DNA of 40,554 bases. Source: Melioribacteraceae bacterium. Lineage in GTDB: Bacteria > Bacteroidota > Ignavibacteria > Ignavibacteriales > Melioribacteraceae. The translations under genes were made by a program, and so were the position numbers. Shown one piece after another: positions 1-9,881 of the stretch. The notes beneath the pieces are model-generated. The model worked only from the letters and a program-made list of their open reading frames with translations, was not told the origin of the DNA and did not search any database. The DNA is taken from positions 1 to 40,554 of the forward strand of contig JALSTI010000224.1 of the NCBI GenBank assembly GCA_026983795.1, read 5' to 3'. Numbering within the stretch: position 1 is the first letter of the stretch; each line of letters starts with the position of its first letter.

Positions 1-400
<400 letters not shown>

Positions 401-506
401 ATTAAAATTTATTAAAAACGGCTTATGGATTCATTTTACCATTCAATCTTTCATTAATTTTTTTGAATAGATTGGTCCTTCGCGTTTTTACGCGCAGGCA
501 AGGTTT

Positions 507-620
<114 letters not shown>

Positions 621-631
621 TTTTTATTTTA

Positions 632-657
632 ATCCGGCTTTTTTGCCGGATTTTTTA
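632..657 (+). terminator. Rho-independent terminator of the rRNA operon
   Basis: Hairpin 'aatccggcttttttgccggatttttt' just after 5S. Confidence 0.8.
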
Positions 658-677
658 TTTTAAATAAGTTAACGTTT

Positions 678-2345
678 TTAATGTGATATTTCCCGCGCGC
701 CTAGCTTTTCTATTAATGCAACTATAAGGGGATTATCTTCCCCTGTTTCAATTTTATGTTTTTCGCTAGACGAATTTCCGCGTTCCGGTGTTTTTTTATT
801 TGAAAGGATTTTCTTTTCACTCTCAGATAATTTTTCTTCGGAAAATTCAAACCTTACGTTATTCCCAAAGATTGCTTTCCCTTTTTTTCTTAAATATTCA
901 CACTCTTCTTTTAAGATCGATGCATCTTCAGAATGCTCCACTTTAAGTTTAATTACATTTCCCTCCAGACTAACCGGTTTTACAGACGACATTATGGACC
1001 CAAGCGTGAATTTTTCCAGGTTTATTTGATCGATGAAAAAAATCCACTTTTGGATAATTTTTTCAAAAACAAAATCCTTTTCTCCGTTTTTATTTTTCCA
1101 TGCATGTGTTTTTACAGGTTCGGTACTTGGTGAAGAAGGTTTTATAATTTCTTTGTGCGTTTCGTTAGCTTTTACAGGTTTTTCTTTTGTAGATGTAGAA
1201 TCTTCAGTCAGAAAATCCTTTTTTTTTAGCTGGTTTAACAGTTTTGTTATAGTAGTAGATTTTTCCAATCCTATCAATTGGGATAACGAAACTTCAATTT
1301 TAAGTTTAGGATTTTGTGTGAATTTAAGTTCGGTTTGAACATTATTTAGAAATGTAAGAATTCTTAGAATATCAGCTTCACTAAACTTATCTTTATATTC
1401 TAAATATTTAGATTTAAAATTTTCTGAGGTTTCTATTAATTTTGAATCTTTTCTTATTACAACGGTTAGTAAATTTCTGAAATGTTCAACCAAACCGTTC
1501 AAAAAATCAATATAGTTCCATCCGCGTTCGTAAATTTGAGTGGAAATATTAAAAGCGGTTTCGAAAGTTTTATTTAAAATTGAGTCTGAAATTTGGAAAT
1601 AAATTTCTTCGTCAATCAAATTCAGCATTTTCTTTACTTCATCAGATTTTATATCCTTACCGCAAAATGATACAACTTGATCGAAAATACTTTCGGCGTC
1701 CCTAAGTGCCCCGTCGGCTTTCTTTGCAATTATTGTAAGTGATTCGTCATCTATCTTAATATTTTCCGCAGCGGAGATGGTTTTTAATGTCGATTTGATT
1801 TCTTTTAATTCGATTCTTCTGAAATCGAACCTTTGGCATCTTGAAACAATTGTAAGGGGAACTTTATGTACGTCGGTCGTTGCGAAAACAAAAATAGTAT
1901 GTTCCGGAGGTTCTTCCAAAGTTTTAAGTAATGCGTTAAAAGACTCGGTTGTTAACATGTGAACTTCATCGATGATATAAATTTTATATTTACCGATTGT
2001 AGGTGCATATTTAACCGATTCCCGCAATGTTCTGATTTCCTCAATTCTTCTGTTTGATGCTCCGTCAATTTCTATAACGTCCATTGTTTGTGAATCATCA
2101 AATTTTTTACACATATCGCATTCGTTGCACGGCTCACCGTCTTGCGGGTTCAAACAATTCAATGCTTTAGCTAAAATTCTTGCCGTTGTAGTTTTCCCAA
2201 TTCCCCTGGGACCGGCAAAAATATAGGCATGACCAATTCTGTTATTTATCAACGCATTTTTTAATGTTGTAGTAATATGATCTTGACCAATAACCTCCGA
2301 GAATTTTTTCGGTCGCCATTTTCTGGCAGTAACAACAAATGTCAA
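678..2345 (-). CDS. dnaX: DNA polymerase III subunit gamma/tau
   Basis: Walker A 'GPRGIGKTTTARILAKALNC', zinc-binding Cys cluster, 'IDEVHMLTTESFNALLKTLEEPPEH', sensor 'TIVSRCQRFDF'. Confidence 0.97.
   Translation of the reverse strand: MTFVVTARKWRPKKFSEVIGQDHITTTLKNALINNRIGHAYIFAGPRGIGKTTTARILAKALNCLNPQDGEPCNECDMCKKFDDSQTMDVIEIDGASNRRIEEIRTLRESVKYAPTIGKYKIYIIDEVHMLTTESFNALLKTLEEPPEHTIFVFATTDVHKVPLTIVSRCQRFDFRRIELKEIKSTLKTISAAENIKIDDESLTIIAKKADGALRDAESIFDQVVSFCGKDIKSDEVKKMLNLIDEEIYFQISDSILNKTFETAFNISTQIYERGWNYIDFLNGLVEHFRNLLTVVIRKDSKLIETSENFKSKYLEYKDKFSEADILRILTFLNNVQTELKFTQNPKLKIEVSLSQLIGLEKSTTITKLLNQLKKKDFLTEDSTSTKEKPVKANETHKEIIKPSSPSTEPVKTHAWKNKNGEKDFVFEKIIQKWIFFIDQINLEKFTLGSIMSSVKPVSLEGNVIKLKVEHSEDASILKEECEYLRKKGKAIFGNNVRFEFSEEKLSESEKKILSNKKTPERGNSSSEKHKIETGEDNPLIVALIEKLGAREISH
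1219..1227 (-). other. A9 slippery run in dnaX (candidate programmed frameshift or transcriptional slippage site)
   Basis: Coding strand CTA AAA AAA AAG GAT TTT CTG ACT GA. The -1 frame stops at ...AAA GGA TTT TCT GAC TGA and the +1 frame at AAA AGG ATT TTC TGA. Confidence 0.6.
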
Positions 2346-2369
2346 AATTAACTCCGGCTGATATTTTTA

Positions 2370-2876
2370 TTAAAAATTTAAAGTGTTAAAATTAATTTTA
2401 TTGGATAATAAATTTAACATTTTTTCCATATAAATTTTATCCAGTTCGGTAAATGCAGCAAAATCATAACTATCTAAATCAAGCACACCAATTAATTCCC
2501 CATTATTGAAGATGGGAAGAACGATTTCCGAATTTGAACCTGAATCGCAGGCAATATGTCCGGAAAATTTGTGGACGTTCTCAACAATTAAAGATTCTTT
2601 CTTTTCGGCAACCGTTCCGCATACTCCGCTTCCCACCTCAATTTTGGTGCATGCAACTTTACCTTGGAAAGGTCCAAGGTATAAAGACCCGTTTTTCAAA
2701 AAATAATATCCAATCCAACTAATTTTAGGAAAAGAATCTTTTAGTACGGCAATAAAATTAGAAAGATTAGAAATTACAGGTATATTTGGTTCTAAAACAG
2801 AATCCATTGATTTTAATAAAGTTTCGTAAACGGATTTTTCTGTCGAGCGGTCTATTTTCGTACTTTCGTAATGCAT
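2370..2876 (-). CDS. GAF-domain free methionine-R-sulfoxide reductase (fRMsr/YebR family)
   Basis: Motifs 'GPFQGKVACTKI', 'GSGVCGTVAEK', 'VHKFSGHIACDSGSNSEIVLPI' with the three conserved Cys positions. Confidence 0.9.
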   Translation of the reverse strand: MHYESTKIDRSTEKSVYETLLKSMDSVLEPNIPVISNLSNFIAVLKDSFPKISWIGYYFLKNGSLYLGPFQGKVACTKIEVGSGVCGTVAEKKESLIVENVHKFSGHIACDSGSNSEIVLPIFNNGELIGVLDLDSYDFAAFTELDKIYMEKMLNLLSNKINFNTLNF

Positions 2877-5317
2877 TATTTGGATTTTTTTCTGCTTGTT
2901 GTTTTTCTTTTTGAAGGTTTCTTTGTTTTAATATTTCCGAAAACATGCGGAATTGCTTCATTAATAGTGGAAATAGGTACAATTTCCAAACCTTCCAAAA
3001 TTTCCTTTTTAATTTCTTTTAGGTCTTTCTCATTTTCTTTCGGAATTAAAACTTTTTTTATTCCGCTTTGTTTGGCGGCTAAAAGTTTTTCATTCAAACC
3101 GCCGATAGCCAGTATATTTCCGCGCAGCGTTATTTCTCCGGTCATTGCAACATCGCATCTTGCCGGTTTACCGCTTAAGGATGAGTACATAGCCATCGTC
3201 ATAGTAATTCCCGCCGAAGGTCCGTCTTTTGGAATAGCTCCTTCGGGAAGATGGATATGAATTTCCTTGCCTTTGTAAAAGTTGGGGGATAATCCTAATT
3301 CCTTTGCATTAGAACGTAAATAACTTAAAGCCGCTTGAGCGGATTCTTTCATTACATCGCCAAGTTGACCGGTAAGAGTAAGTCGTTCGCTTCCGCTCAT
3401 TACAGTTGTTTCCACCTGTAAAATGTCTCCGCCAACGCTCGTCCATGCCAGTCCCGTTACCGATCCTATTTTGGGTTCTTTTGTAATTTTCGATTTTTTG
3501 AATTTGGGAACTCCCAAATTATCTTCAACTTTCTTTTCGTCAATAATATATTTTGATTTTAATTTTTTATTTTTACCGTTATCCGATTGGTTGAGAATAA
3601 TATCCCGCGCCGTTTTTCTAAGGTTGGTAGCAATTTCCCTTTCCAAATTTCTAACGCCAGCTTCTTCGGTATATTCTTCAATAATTTTTAGAATTGCTTT
3701 ATCGGTAAATTCCACGTTAAATTTTTCGAGACCGTGCGCTTTAATTTGTTTTGGAATAATATGTCTTTTTGCAATTTCAAGTTTTTCAAATTCCAGATAA
3801 CCCGGCAGTTCAATTATTTCCATTCTGTCTTGCAAAGGTAATGGAATATTGTATCTTACATTAGCGGTTGTAATAAACATTACTTGGGATAGATCATATT
3901 CAACGTCAAGATAGTGATCGTTAAAGCTGTTGTTTTGTTCGGGGTCTAAAACTTCCAGCATAGCGCTTGACGGATCGCCGCGAAAATCCATGCTCATTTT
4001 ATCAATTTCGTCCAACAACATAATCGGATTTACTGTTTTTGCTTTCCGCATAGATTGAATTATTTTCCCCGGCATTGATCCTATGTAAGTTCTTCTGTGC
4101 CCTCTTATTTCTGCTTCGTCGCGCACGCCGCCCAGACTAATCCGTACAAACTTCCTTCCAATTGCGCGGGCAATAGATTTTCCCAACGAAGTTTTTCCAA
4201 CTCCGGGAGGTCCTACAAAACAAAGTATTTGTCCTTTCATTTGTTTAACCAAATTTAAGACAGCAATATGTTCAACAATTCTTTCTTTCGGTTTTTCCAA
4301 CCCATAATGATCTTCGTCCAAAATCTTTCTTACATTTTTTATATCAAGGTTGTCTTTTGTTTTTTTGAACCAAGGGACTTCAATTAGCCAATCTAGGTAA
4401 TTTCTAATTACGGTCGATTCGGGTGAGCTGGGGGGTGTTTTCTTTAACTTGTTCAGTTCTTCAATTGCTTTTTCCCTTGCGGCTTTTGGCATTTTAGCTT
4501 TTTGAATCCGCTCTTTTAATTTTACAAATTCCGGTGAAATTTCTTCTTCTTCACCAAGCTCTTCTTGAAGAATTCTTATTTGTTCTTGAATAATAAACTT
4601 TCTTTGGGTTTTGGTAATGTTTTCCTGAACTTTATTCTCAATTTCCTTTTCTACTTTTAAAATATCTATTTCGGAGCTTAAAATTTTAATTAACAAATAA
4701 ATTTGATCCTTAATGGAATATTCCTGTAAAACGGATTGTTTTACTTCAATAGGTTGATTAATATTTGCAGCTACATAAAATACTTTACGGTCGGGTTCGT
4801 CAATATTTTCGTAAGCGCTAATAGCTTCGCTGGGAATATTTCTGTTTATCTTAACGTAATCTTTAAATTTTGCAGAGAGTTGGCGAATTAATGCGTTCAA
4901 TTCTGTAGGATCTTCTTCCGGCGGTAAAATTATTTCAATCTCAGCTTCAAAAAACTCCGGATTTTTTACAAATTTTTTAATCTTACCTTGCAAAACTCCG
5001 TCGACTAAAATTTTCATTAGTCCGTTAGGTAATTTAAGTATCTGAATTATTTTAGCTATAGTTCCTTCTTTATAAATGTCTTTTGGCGTTGGGTCTTCGA
5101 TGTTTGCCTGTTTTTGAGCTGAGAGAAATATATATTTTGAATTTTCTAATGCATAATTTGCCGCTCTTATCGATTGCTCTCTTCCTACTAATACCGGAAA
5201 AATCATATATGGAAAAATTACCGTATCTCTTAACGGTAAAACCGGTAGAATTTTTGGAATATCTTCAACTATTGATTCGCTGGGTTTTATTTTTTTTGTT
5301 TTGTCATTCATATACAA
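2876..5317 (-). CDS. lon: ATP-dependent endopeptidase La (Lon)
   Basis: N-terminal LON domain 'LPVLPLRDTVIFPYMIFPVLVGRE', Walker A 'GPPGVGKTSLGKSIA', catalytic Ser motif 'PKDGPSAGITM'. Confidence 0.97.
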   Translation of the reverse strand: MYMNDKTKKIKPSESIVEDIPKILPVLPLRDTVIFPYMIFPVLVGREQSIRAANYALENSKYIFLSAQKQANIEDPTPKDIYKEGTIAKIIQILKLPNGLMKILVDGVLQGKIKKFVKNPEFFEAEIEIILPPEEDPTELNALIRQLSAKFKDYVKINRNIPSEAISAYENIDEPDRKVFYVAANINQPIEVKQSVLQEYSIKDQIYLLIKILSSEIDILKVEKEIENKVQENITKTQRKFIIQEQIRILQEELGEEEEISPEFVKLKERIQKAKMPKAAREKAIEELNKLKKTPPSSPESTVIRNYLDWLIEVPWFKKTKDNLDIKNVRKILDEDHYGLEKPKERIVEHIAVLNLVKQMKGQILCFVGPPGVGKTSLGKSIARAIGRKFVRISLGGVRDEAEIRGHRRTYIGSMPGKIIQSMRKAKTVNPIMLLDEIDKMSMDFRGDPSSAMLEVLDPEQNNSFNDHYLDVEYDLSQVMFITTANVRYNIPLPLQDRMEIIELPGYLEFEKLEIAKRHIIPKQIKAHGLEKFNVEFTDKAILKIIEEYTEEAGVRNLEREIATNLRKTARDIILNQSDNGKNKKLKSKYIIDEKKVEDNLGVPKFKKSKITKEPKIGSVTGLAWTSVGGDILQVETTVMSGSERLTLTGQLGDVMKESAQAALSYLRSNAKELGLSPNFYKGKEIHIHLPEGAIPKDGPSAGITMTMAMYSSLSGKPARCDVAMTGEITLRGNILAIGGLNEKLLAAKQSGIKKVLIPKENEKDLKEIKKEILEGLEIVPISTINEAIPHVFGNIKTKKPSKRKTTSRKKSK

Positions 5318-5894
5318 GTATTTTTATATTATTTTAAGGGGATGTAATATACCAAAATTAGTTAGGGCTATCAAGAAAATCAATGTGTTTAATATTTAAC
5401 CACTCTATTCTTATCGTTTTTTAAAATTAACTTTTGTCCTCAAAAAATAAAAAAGAACTCTGGATGAGTCAGTAGTTATTTCCGGAGATTTAGCAATTGT
5501 TCATTTTTTCTTCATGTTTTCTGTGGTTAAGCAAAAAAGACGTTTCACATTTTACATCTTCCGGTTGAGGTTCACCGGCTTTTTCACAAAAGGAGGCAAG
5601 GTAAAAACAGAGTTGCACAAGGAATCATAAATTCAGCTTGAGATAGATGTTTACAACCCTTTAACTTTTTAACGTAACACATTTCAATCAGTTGATGTGT
5701 GGTAATCTGCGGTAGTGTAAGTACTTAGCCGCAAAAGCGCGAATTATAATTTTTCATAGCTGCGCCGTAACAAGATTATCAAAACCGGTGAGTGATCAAC
5801 GGTATCTGTGAAAATTTTTCCATTGTTTATTGAATTCTCATGTTTTTTGTATTTTATTATTCTGTTTTTAGAATTTATTGTTTGATGATGAAAT

Positions 5895-6662
5895 ATGCTG
5901 CCTAAGGTAATAGAAATAGCAAAAGAAGCAGGCGAATTAATTAAAAATAATTTCGGTAAAAGTCACGAGATAAAGTATAAAACAAATGTAGCGAACATTG
6001 TTACGGAAACGGATAAAGCAGCCGAAGATTTGATTATTAAGTTTGTTAATAAAAATTTTCCCGGACATGGAATTTTATCGGAAGAAATTGGAATGATTAA
6101 GGGTACAACTGAGTATTTATGGGTAATAGACCCATTGGACGGTACTACTAATTTTGCTCATGGTTTGCCAATATTTGTTGTTTCAATTGCAGTTTTGAAA
6201 AACAACCAAGTAATTTACGGCGTTGTTTACGATATTATGAGAAATGTTGTATATAAAGCGGAAAAGGGATGCGGTTCTTTTGCAAATCAAAATCGGTTAA
6301 GCGTTAGTAAACGGACAGATTTGGCTAAATGTTTGTTGGCTACCGGTTTCCCGTATGATGTAGCAAAAAATCCATCTAATGTGTTTAATAAATTTACAGC
6401 CTTTCTAAGAAAATCGAGAGCCGTTAGACGATTAGGATCGGCTGCCTTGGACAGTTGTTTTGTTGCAGAAGGAATATTTGACGGATTTTGGGAAGTTTCT
6501 ATTTTCCCTTGGGATATATTAGCTGGAAAATTAATTATTGAAGAAGCCGGTGGATTAGTCTCGGATTTCAATGGTAATAAAATTGGAATTAATACTAAAC
6601 AATTTTTGGCTACAAACGGATTGATTCATAAAGATATGATGAAGATTCTTAATGAAAATTAG
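5895..6662 (+). CDS. suhB: Inositol monophosphatase family protein (SuhB-like)
   Basis: 'LSEEIG', 'WVIDPLDGTTNFAHGLP', 'WDILAGKLIIEEAGG' motifs. Confidence 0.9.
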   Translation: MLPKVIEIAKEAGELIKNNFGKSHEIKYKTNVANIVTETDKAAEDLIIKFVNKNFPGHGILSEEIGMIKGTTEYLWVIDPLDGTTNFAHGLPIFVVSIAVLKNNQVIYGVVYDIMRNVVYKAEKGCGSFANQNRLSVSKRTDLAKCLLATGFPYDVAKNPSNVFNKFTAFLRKSRAVRRLGSAALDSCFVAEGIFDGFWEVSIFPWDILAGKLIIEEAGGLVSDFNGNKIGINTKQFLATNGLIHKDMMKILNEN

Positions 6663-6663
6663 G

Positions 6664-6915
6664 CTAATTCTTTATAGACCGGCCTATCCAAATAAGCACA
6701 ACGGCTCCGAGTGTTGCCACTATAATGCTTCTAAGATTAAAACCGGTCACTCCATATCCACCAAGTAACGACATGATAAATCCTCCTATAAAAGCGCCGA
6801 TAATTCCTAATAAAATGTTTGAAATACAACCGTGTTTTTTTCCGTTTGGACCGGTTATTTTATGCGCTAACCAGCCGGCTATTGCACCCATAAATATCCA
6901 ACTAATTATTCCCAT
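6664..6915 (-). CDS. GlsB/YeaQ/YmgE family small membrane protein (transglycosylase-associated)
   Basis: 'GIISWIFMGAIAGWLAHKI...GCISNILLGIIGAFIGGFI' matches the family pattern. Confidence 0.88.
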   Translation of the reverse strand: MGIISWIFMGAIAGWLAHKITGPNGKKHGCISNILLGIIGAFIGGFIMSLLGGYGVTGFNLRSIIVATLGAVVLIWIGRSIKN

Positions 6916-7033
6916 TTTTCATACCCTTTGCATTTTTATGTTGAAAGTAAATCCCTTTTCTATAATAAATTAGAGCAATAAGAGAGTTAAAAAAAGTTGA
7001 GATTAAAAATCCATTTGCTTATTTTTATAAACT

Positions 7034-7723
7034 ATGTCAAAAAAAATTATAATAGCAATTGACGGACCGGCTGCATCCGGTAAAAGTTCGGTAGCAAAGT
7101 ATTTGGCAACCAGATTAGGCTTTACTTATTTAGATACCGGCGCAATGTATCGCGCAATTACTTATCTTGCATTAAAACATGATGTTGTAAATGATCATGA
7201 TGCTATTGTAAAATTAGTGAAAAATATTGATTTACAATTGAAATTTGAGAACGGAATAACGCATGTTTTTTTGAATGGTGAAGATGTTACTCCGTTTATT
7301 CGAACCCCTGAAGTGAATGAAAAAGTAAGCGAAGTAAGTAAAATTCCAGAAGTAAGGAATGAATTGGTTAACATTCAAAGGCGTCTTGGCGATAATGTGA
7401 ATCTTGTTGCTGAAGGTAGGGATACAACTACTGTCGTTTTCCCAAATGCAGATTTGAAAATTTATTTAACAGCCGATTTGCATGAGAGAGCGAACAGACG
7501 GTTCGATGAATATAAAGAAAAAGGAACTAGAATTTCTTTTGATGAAGTTAAAAGCAATTTGAAAAAAAGAGATAAAATAGATAGTCAACGTTCGGTAAGT
7601 CCTTTATCCAAAGCAGAAGATGCATTTGTGTTGGATACTACCGATTTAACTATTGAAGAAGAAATTCAAAAAATTATTCAAAAAGTGGAACAAATTAAAT
7701 TAAATAAAAAAATAGAAGTTTAA
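7034..7723 (+). CDS. cmk: Cytidylate kinase
   Basis: 'IAIDGPAASGKSSVAKYLATRLGFTYLDTGAMYRAITYLAL', 'VAEGRDTTTVVFPNADLKIYLTA'. Confidence 0.96.
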   Translation: MSKKIIIAIDGPAASGKSSVAKYLATRLGFTYLDTGAMYRAITYLALKHDVVNDHDAIVKLVKNIDLQLKFENGITHVFLNGEDVTPFIRTPEVNEKVSEVSKIPEVRNELVNIQRRLGDNVNLVAEGRDTTTVVFPNADLKIYLTADLHERANRRFDEYKEKGTRISFDEVKSNLKKRDKIDSQRSVSPLSKAEDAFVLDTTDLTIEEEIQKIIQKVEQIKLNKKIEV

Positions 7724-7821
7724 AAAGCCATCCTAATTGTTATGTTAAATTAAATTTATATCGTAATACTAATTTTTGATGGCGGAATTTGTTATTACGA
7801 ACCTAATTAGTTGGAGGCTAA

Positions 7822-9825
7822 ATGACCGAAGAAGTAAAAGAGAATATTGCTGAAGAAAAAAAGACTGACTCTATTGATCGTGCTAAATTTTTTAATGCTG
7901 ATGAATATAGTGAAGAAGAATTACAGACTTTAGCTAAACTTTATAATGAATCATTCCGTGATTTTAAAGAAGGTGAAATTATAAGCGGAACAATTGTGGG
8001 TTTTGCCGGGGATAATGTTGTGATAGATGTCGGTTTTAAATCCGACGGTACTATTCCTAAAGCAGATTTTGCATCTACCGACGATCTTAAAATTGGCGCG
8101 CAAGTGGATGTTGTTGTTGAAAGTGTTGAAGATGAAGAAGGTAATTTGCAATTAAGTAAAAAACGTGCCGACTTTTTGAAAGTGTGGGCTAAAATTCTTG
8201 ATGCTTACGAAAACGAAACTATTCTTACCGGGAAAATTCTTAAAAGAATTAAAGGCGGTATGGTAGTTGACTTAATGGGAATTGAAGCTTTCTTACCCGG
8301 TTCGCAAATCGATATTCGTCCGGTTAGAGATTTTGACGCATTCGTAGGACAAACGATGGATTTCAAAATTGTTAAAATTAATATTCCTACCGAAAATGTT
8401 GTCGTTTCCCACAAAGCCTTAATCGAAGAAACTATTTCCGATCAGAGAAAAGAAATATTGGACAGCTTGGAAAAAGGTCAAATTCTTGAAGGTACGGTAA
8501 AAGCTATTACGGATTTCGGAGTGTTTGTAGACCTTGGTGGAGTGGACGGGTTAGTTCATATTACCGATTTAAGCTGGGGAAGAATTAATCACCCGAGCGA
8601 AGTGGTAAAATTGGACGAAAAAATTAAAGTGGTTGTAACCGATTTTGATACCGAAAAGAAAAGGATTTCTTTAAGCTTAAAGCAATTGGTCCCGCATCCT
8701 TGGGAAAATATCGATGAAAAATATAAAGTGGGCGATAAAGTTTCCGGTAGAGTTGTTTCTTTAACCGATTACGGCGCTTTTATTGAAATAGAAAAGGGAA
8801 TTGAAGGACTAATTCATATTTCCGAAATGAGCTGGACACAACATATAAGTCATCCTTCCCAATTCGTTTCTATGGGGCAAATAGTTGAAGCGGTTATTTT
8901 AAGTCTAGATAAAAATGAAAAGAAAATTTCACTCGGAATGAAACAGCTTACACCGGATCCTTGGCAAGAATTGATGAAAAAATATCCCGTCGGTTCAAAA
9001 CATACCGGAACAGTTAGAAATTTAACTAATTTCGGTGTTTTTGTTGAACTTGAACCTGGAATTGACGGATTGGTTCATATATCAGATTTGTCATGGACTA
9101 AAAAAGTTAGACATCCCGGAGAAATTGTGAAGAAAGGTGAAAAGCTGGAAGTTGTAGTTTTAGGAATTGATACCGAACAAAGGAAAATTTCATTGGGACA
9201 TAAACAGGTAGAAGATAATCCTTGGGATTCTTTCGAAAACATCTACAAAGTTGGCTCTATTGTAACAGGTAAAGTGGTTAGAATTATTGAAAAAGGCGTT
9301 ATAGCCGAACTTCCTGCCGGCGTTGACGGATTTGTTCCCGCATCGCAATTATCCACTACTAAAATTAAAAACTTGTCATATTCATTTCCGGTAAATACCG
9401 AACTTGAAATGCAAGTAATTGAATTTAGCAAGGAAAATAAAAGAATCGTTTTAAGCGCTTTAGCCGTTTTGAAAAATAAATCCGATGAGGAAATACAAGA
9501 CTATATTACAACGCATAAGTTGGGTAAAGTTTCCGTTGAAAATATTAAGAATGCCGATCTGGGAAATATTGACACTTCAGTGTTTCACGAATATGAAGCT
9601 CCGCAAAAAGCAGAGCCTGCCGTAAAAACTCAAGCAGCGGAAGCAACAGAAACAGTAGAAAAAGATTCCGCTTCGGAAGAACAAAACGAAAATGTCAAAG
9701 AACCGGCTGAAACTCAAACCGTCGAAGCAACTGAAGAAACTAACGCTGAAGCGGAAGTTAAACCGGAAGAAAAAACTGAAGAAAAAACCGAGACCGGGCC
9801 GGCTGATAATACGGAACAAGAATAA
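7822..9825 (+). CDS. rpsA: 30S ribosomal protein S1 with acidic C-terminal tail
   Basis: Serial S1 repeats (e.g. '[48 protein letters not shown]'). Glu/Ala/Thr-rich tail. Confidence 0.95.
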   Translation: MTEEVKENIAEEKKTDSIDRAKFFNADEYSEEELQTLAKLYNESFRDFKEGEIISGTIVGFAGDNVVIDVGFKSDGTIPKADFASTDDLKIGAQVDVVVESVEDEEGNLQLSKKRADFLKVWAKILDAYENETILTGKILKRIKGGMVVDLMGIEAFLPGSQIDIRPVRDFDAFVGQTMDFKIVKINIPTENVVVSHKALIEETISDQRKEILDSLEKGQILEGTVKAITDFGVFVDLGGVDGLVHITDLSWGRINHPSEVVKLDEKIKVVVTDFDTEKKRISLSLKQLVPHPWENIDEKYKVGDKVSGRVVSLTDYGAFIEIEKGIEGLIHISEMSWTQHISHPSQFVSMGQIVEAVILSLDKNEKKISLGMKQLTPDPWQELMKKYPVGSKHTGTVRNLTNFGVFVELEPGIDGLVHISDLSWTKKVRHPGEIVKKGEKLEVVVLGIDTEQRKISLGHKQVEDNPWDSFENIYKVGSIVTGKVVRIIEKGVIAELPAGVDGFVPASQLSTTKIKNLSYSFPVNTELEMQVIEFSKENKRIVLSALAVLKNKSDEEIQDYITTHKLGKVSVENIKNADLGNIDTSVFHEYEAPQKAEPAVKTQAAEATETVEKDSASEEQNENVKEPAETQTVEATEETNAEAEVKPEEKTEEKTETGPADNTEQE

Positions 9826-9845
9826 AAATCCATTTATTTAACTGA

Positions 9846-9875
9846 AGGCTGTGGCTTAACTCCATAGCCTTTTTT
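9846..9875 (+). terminator. Rho-independent terminator after rpsA
   Basis: 'aggctgtggcttaactccatagccttttttatt' hairpin plus T-run. Confidence 0.75.
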
Positions 9876-9881
9876 ATTACC

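Noticed and set aside
933-1338. Plus-strand ORFs of 66 and 101 aa inside dnaX
   Set aside because: Antisense to a strongly supported CDS, T-run-derived Phe-rich composition, no RBS evidence.
3423-3800. Plus-strand ORFs inside lon (125-129 aa)
   Set aside because: Antisense shadows of a well-conserved gene in AT-rich DNA; no recognisable domain.
9577-9819. Minus-strand 80-aa Phe/Ser-rich ORF
   Set aside because: Antisense of the repetitive acidic rpsA tail (GAA-rich codons read as TTC).
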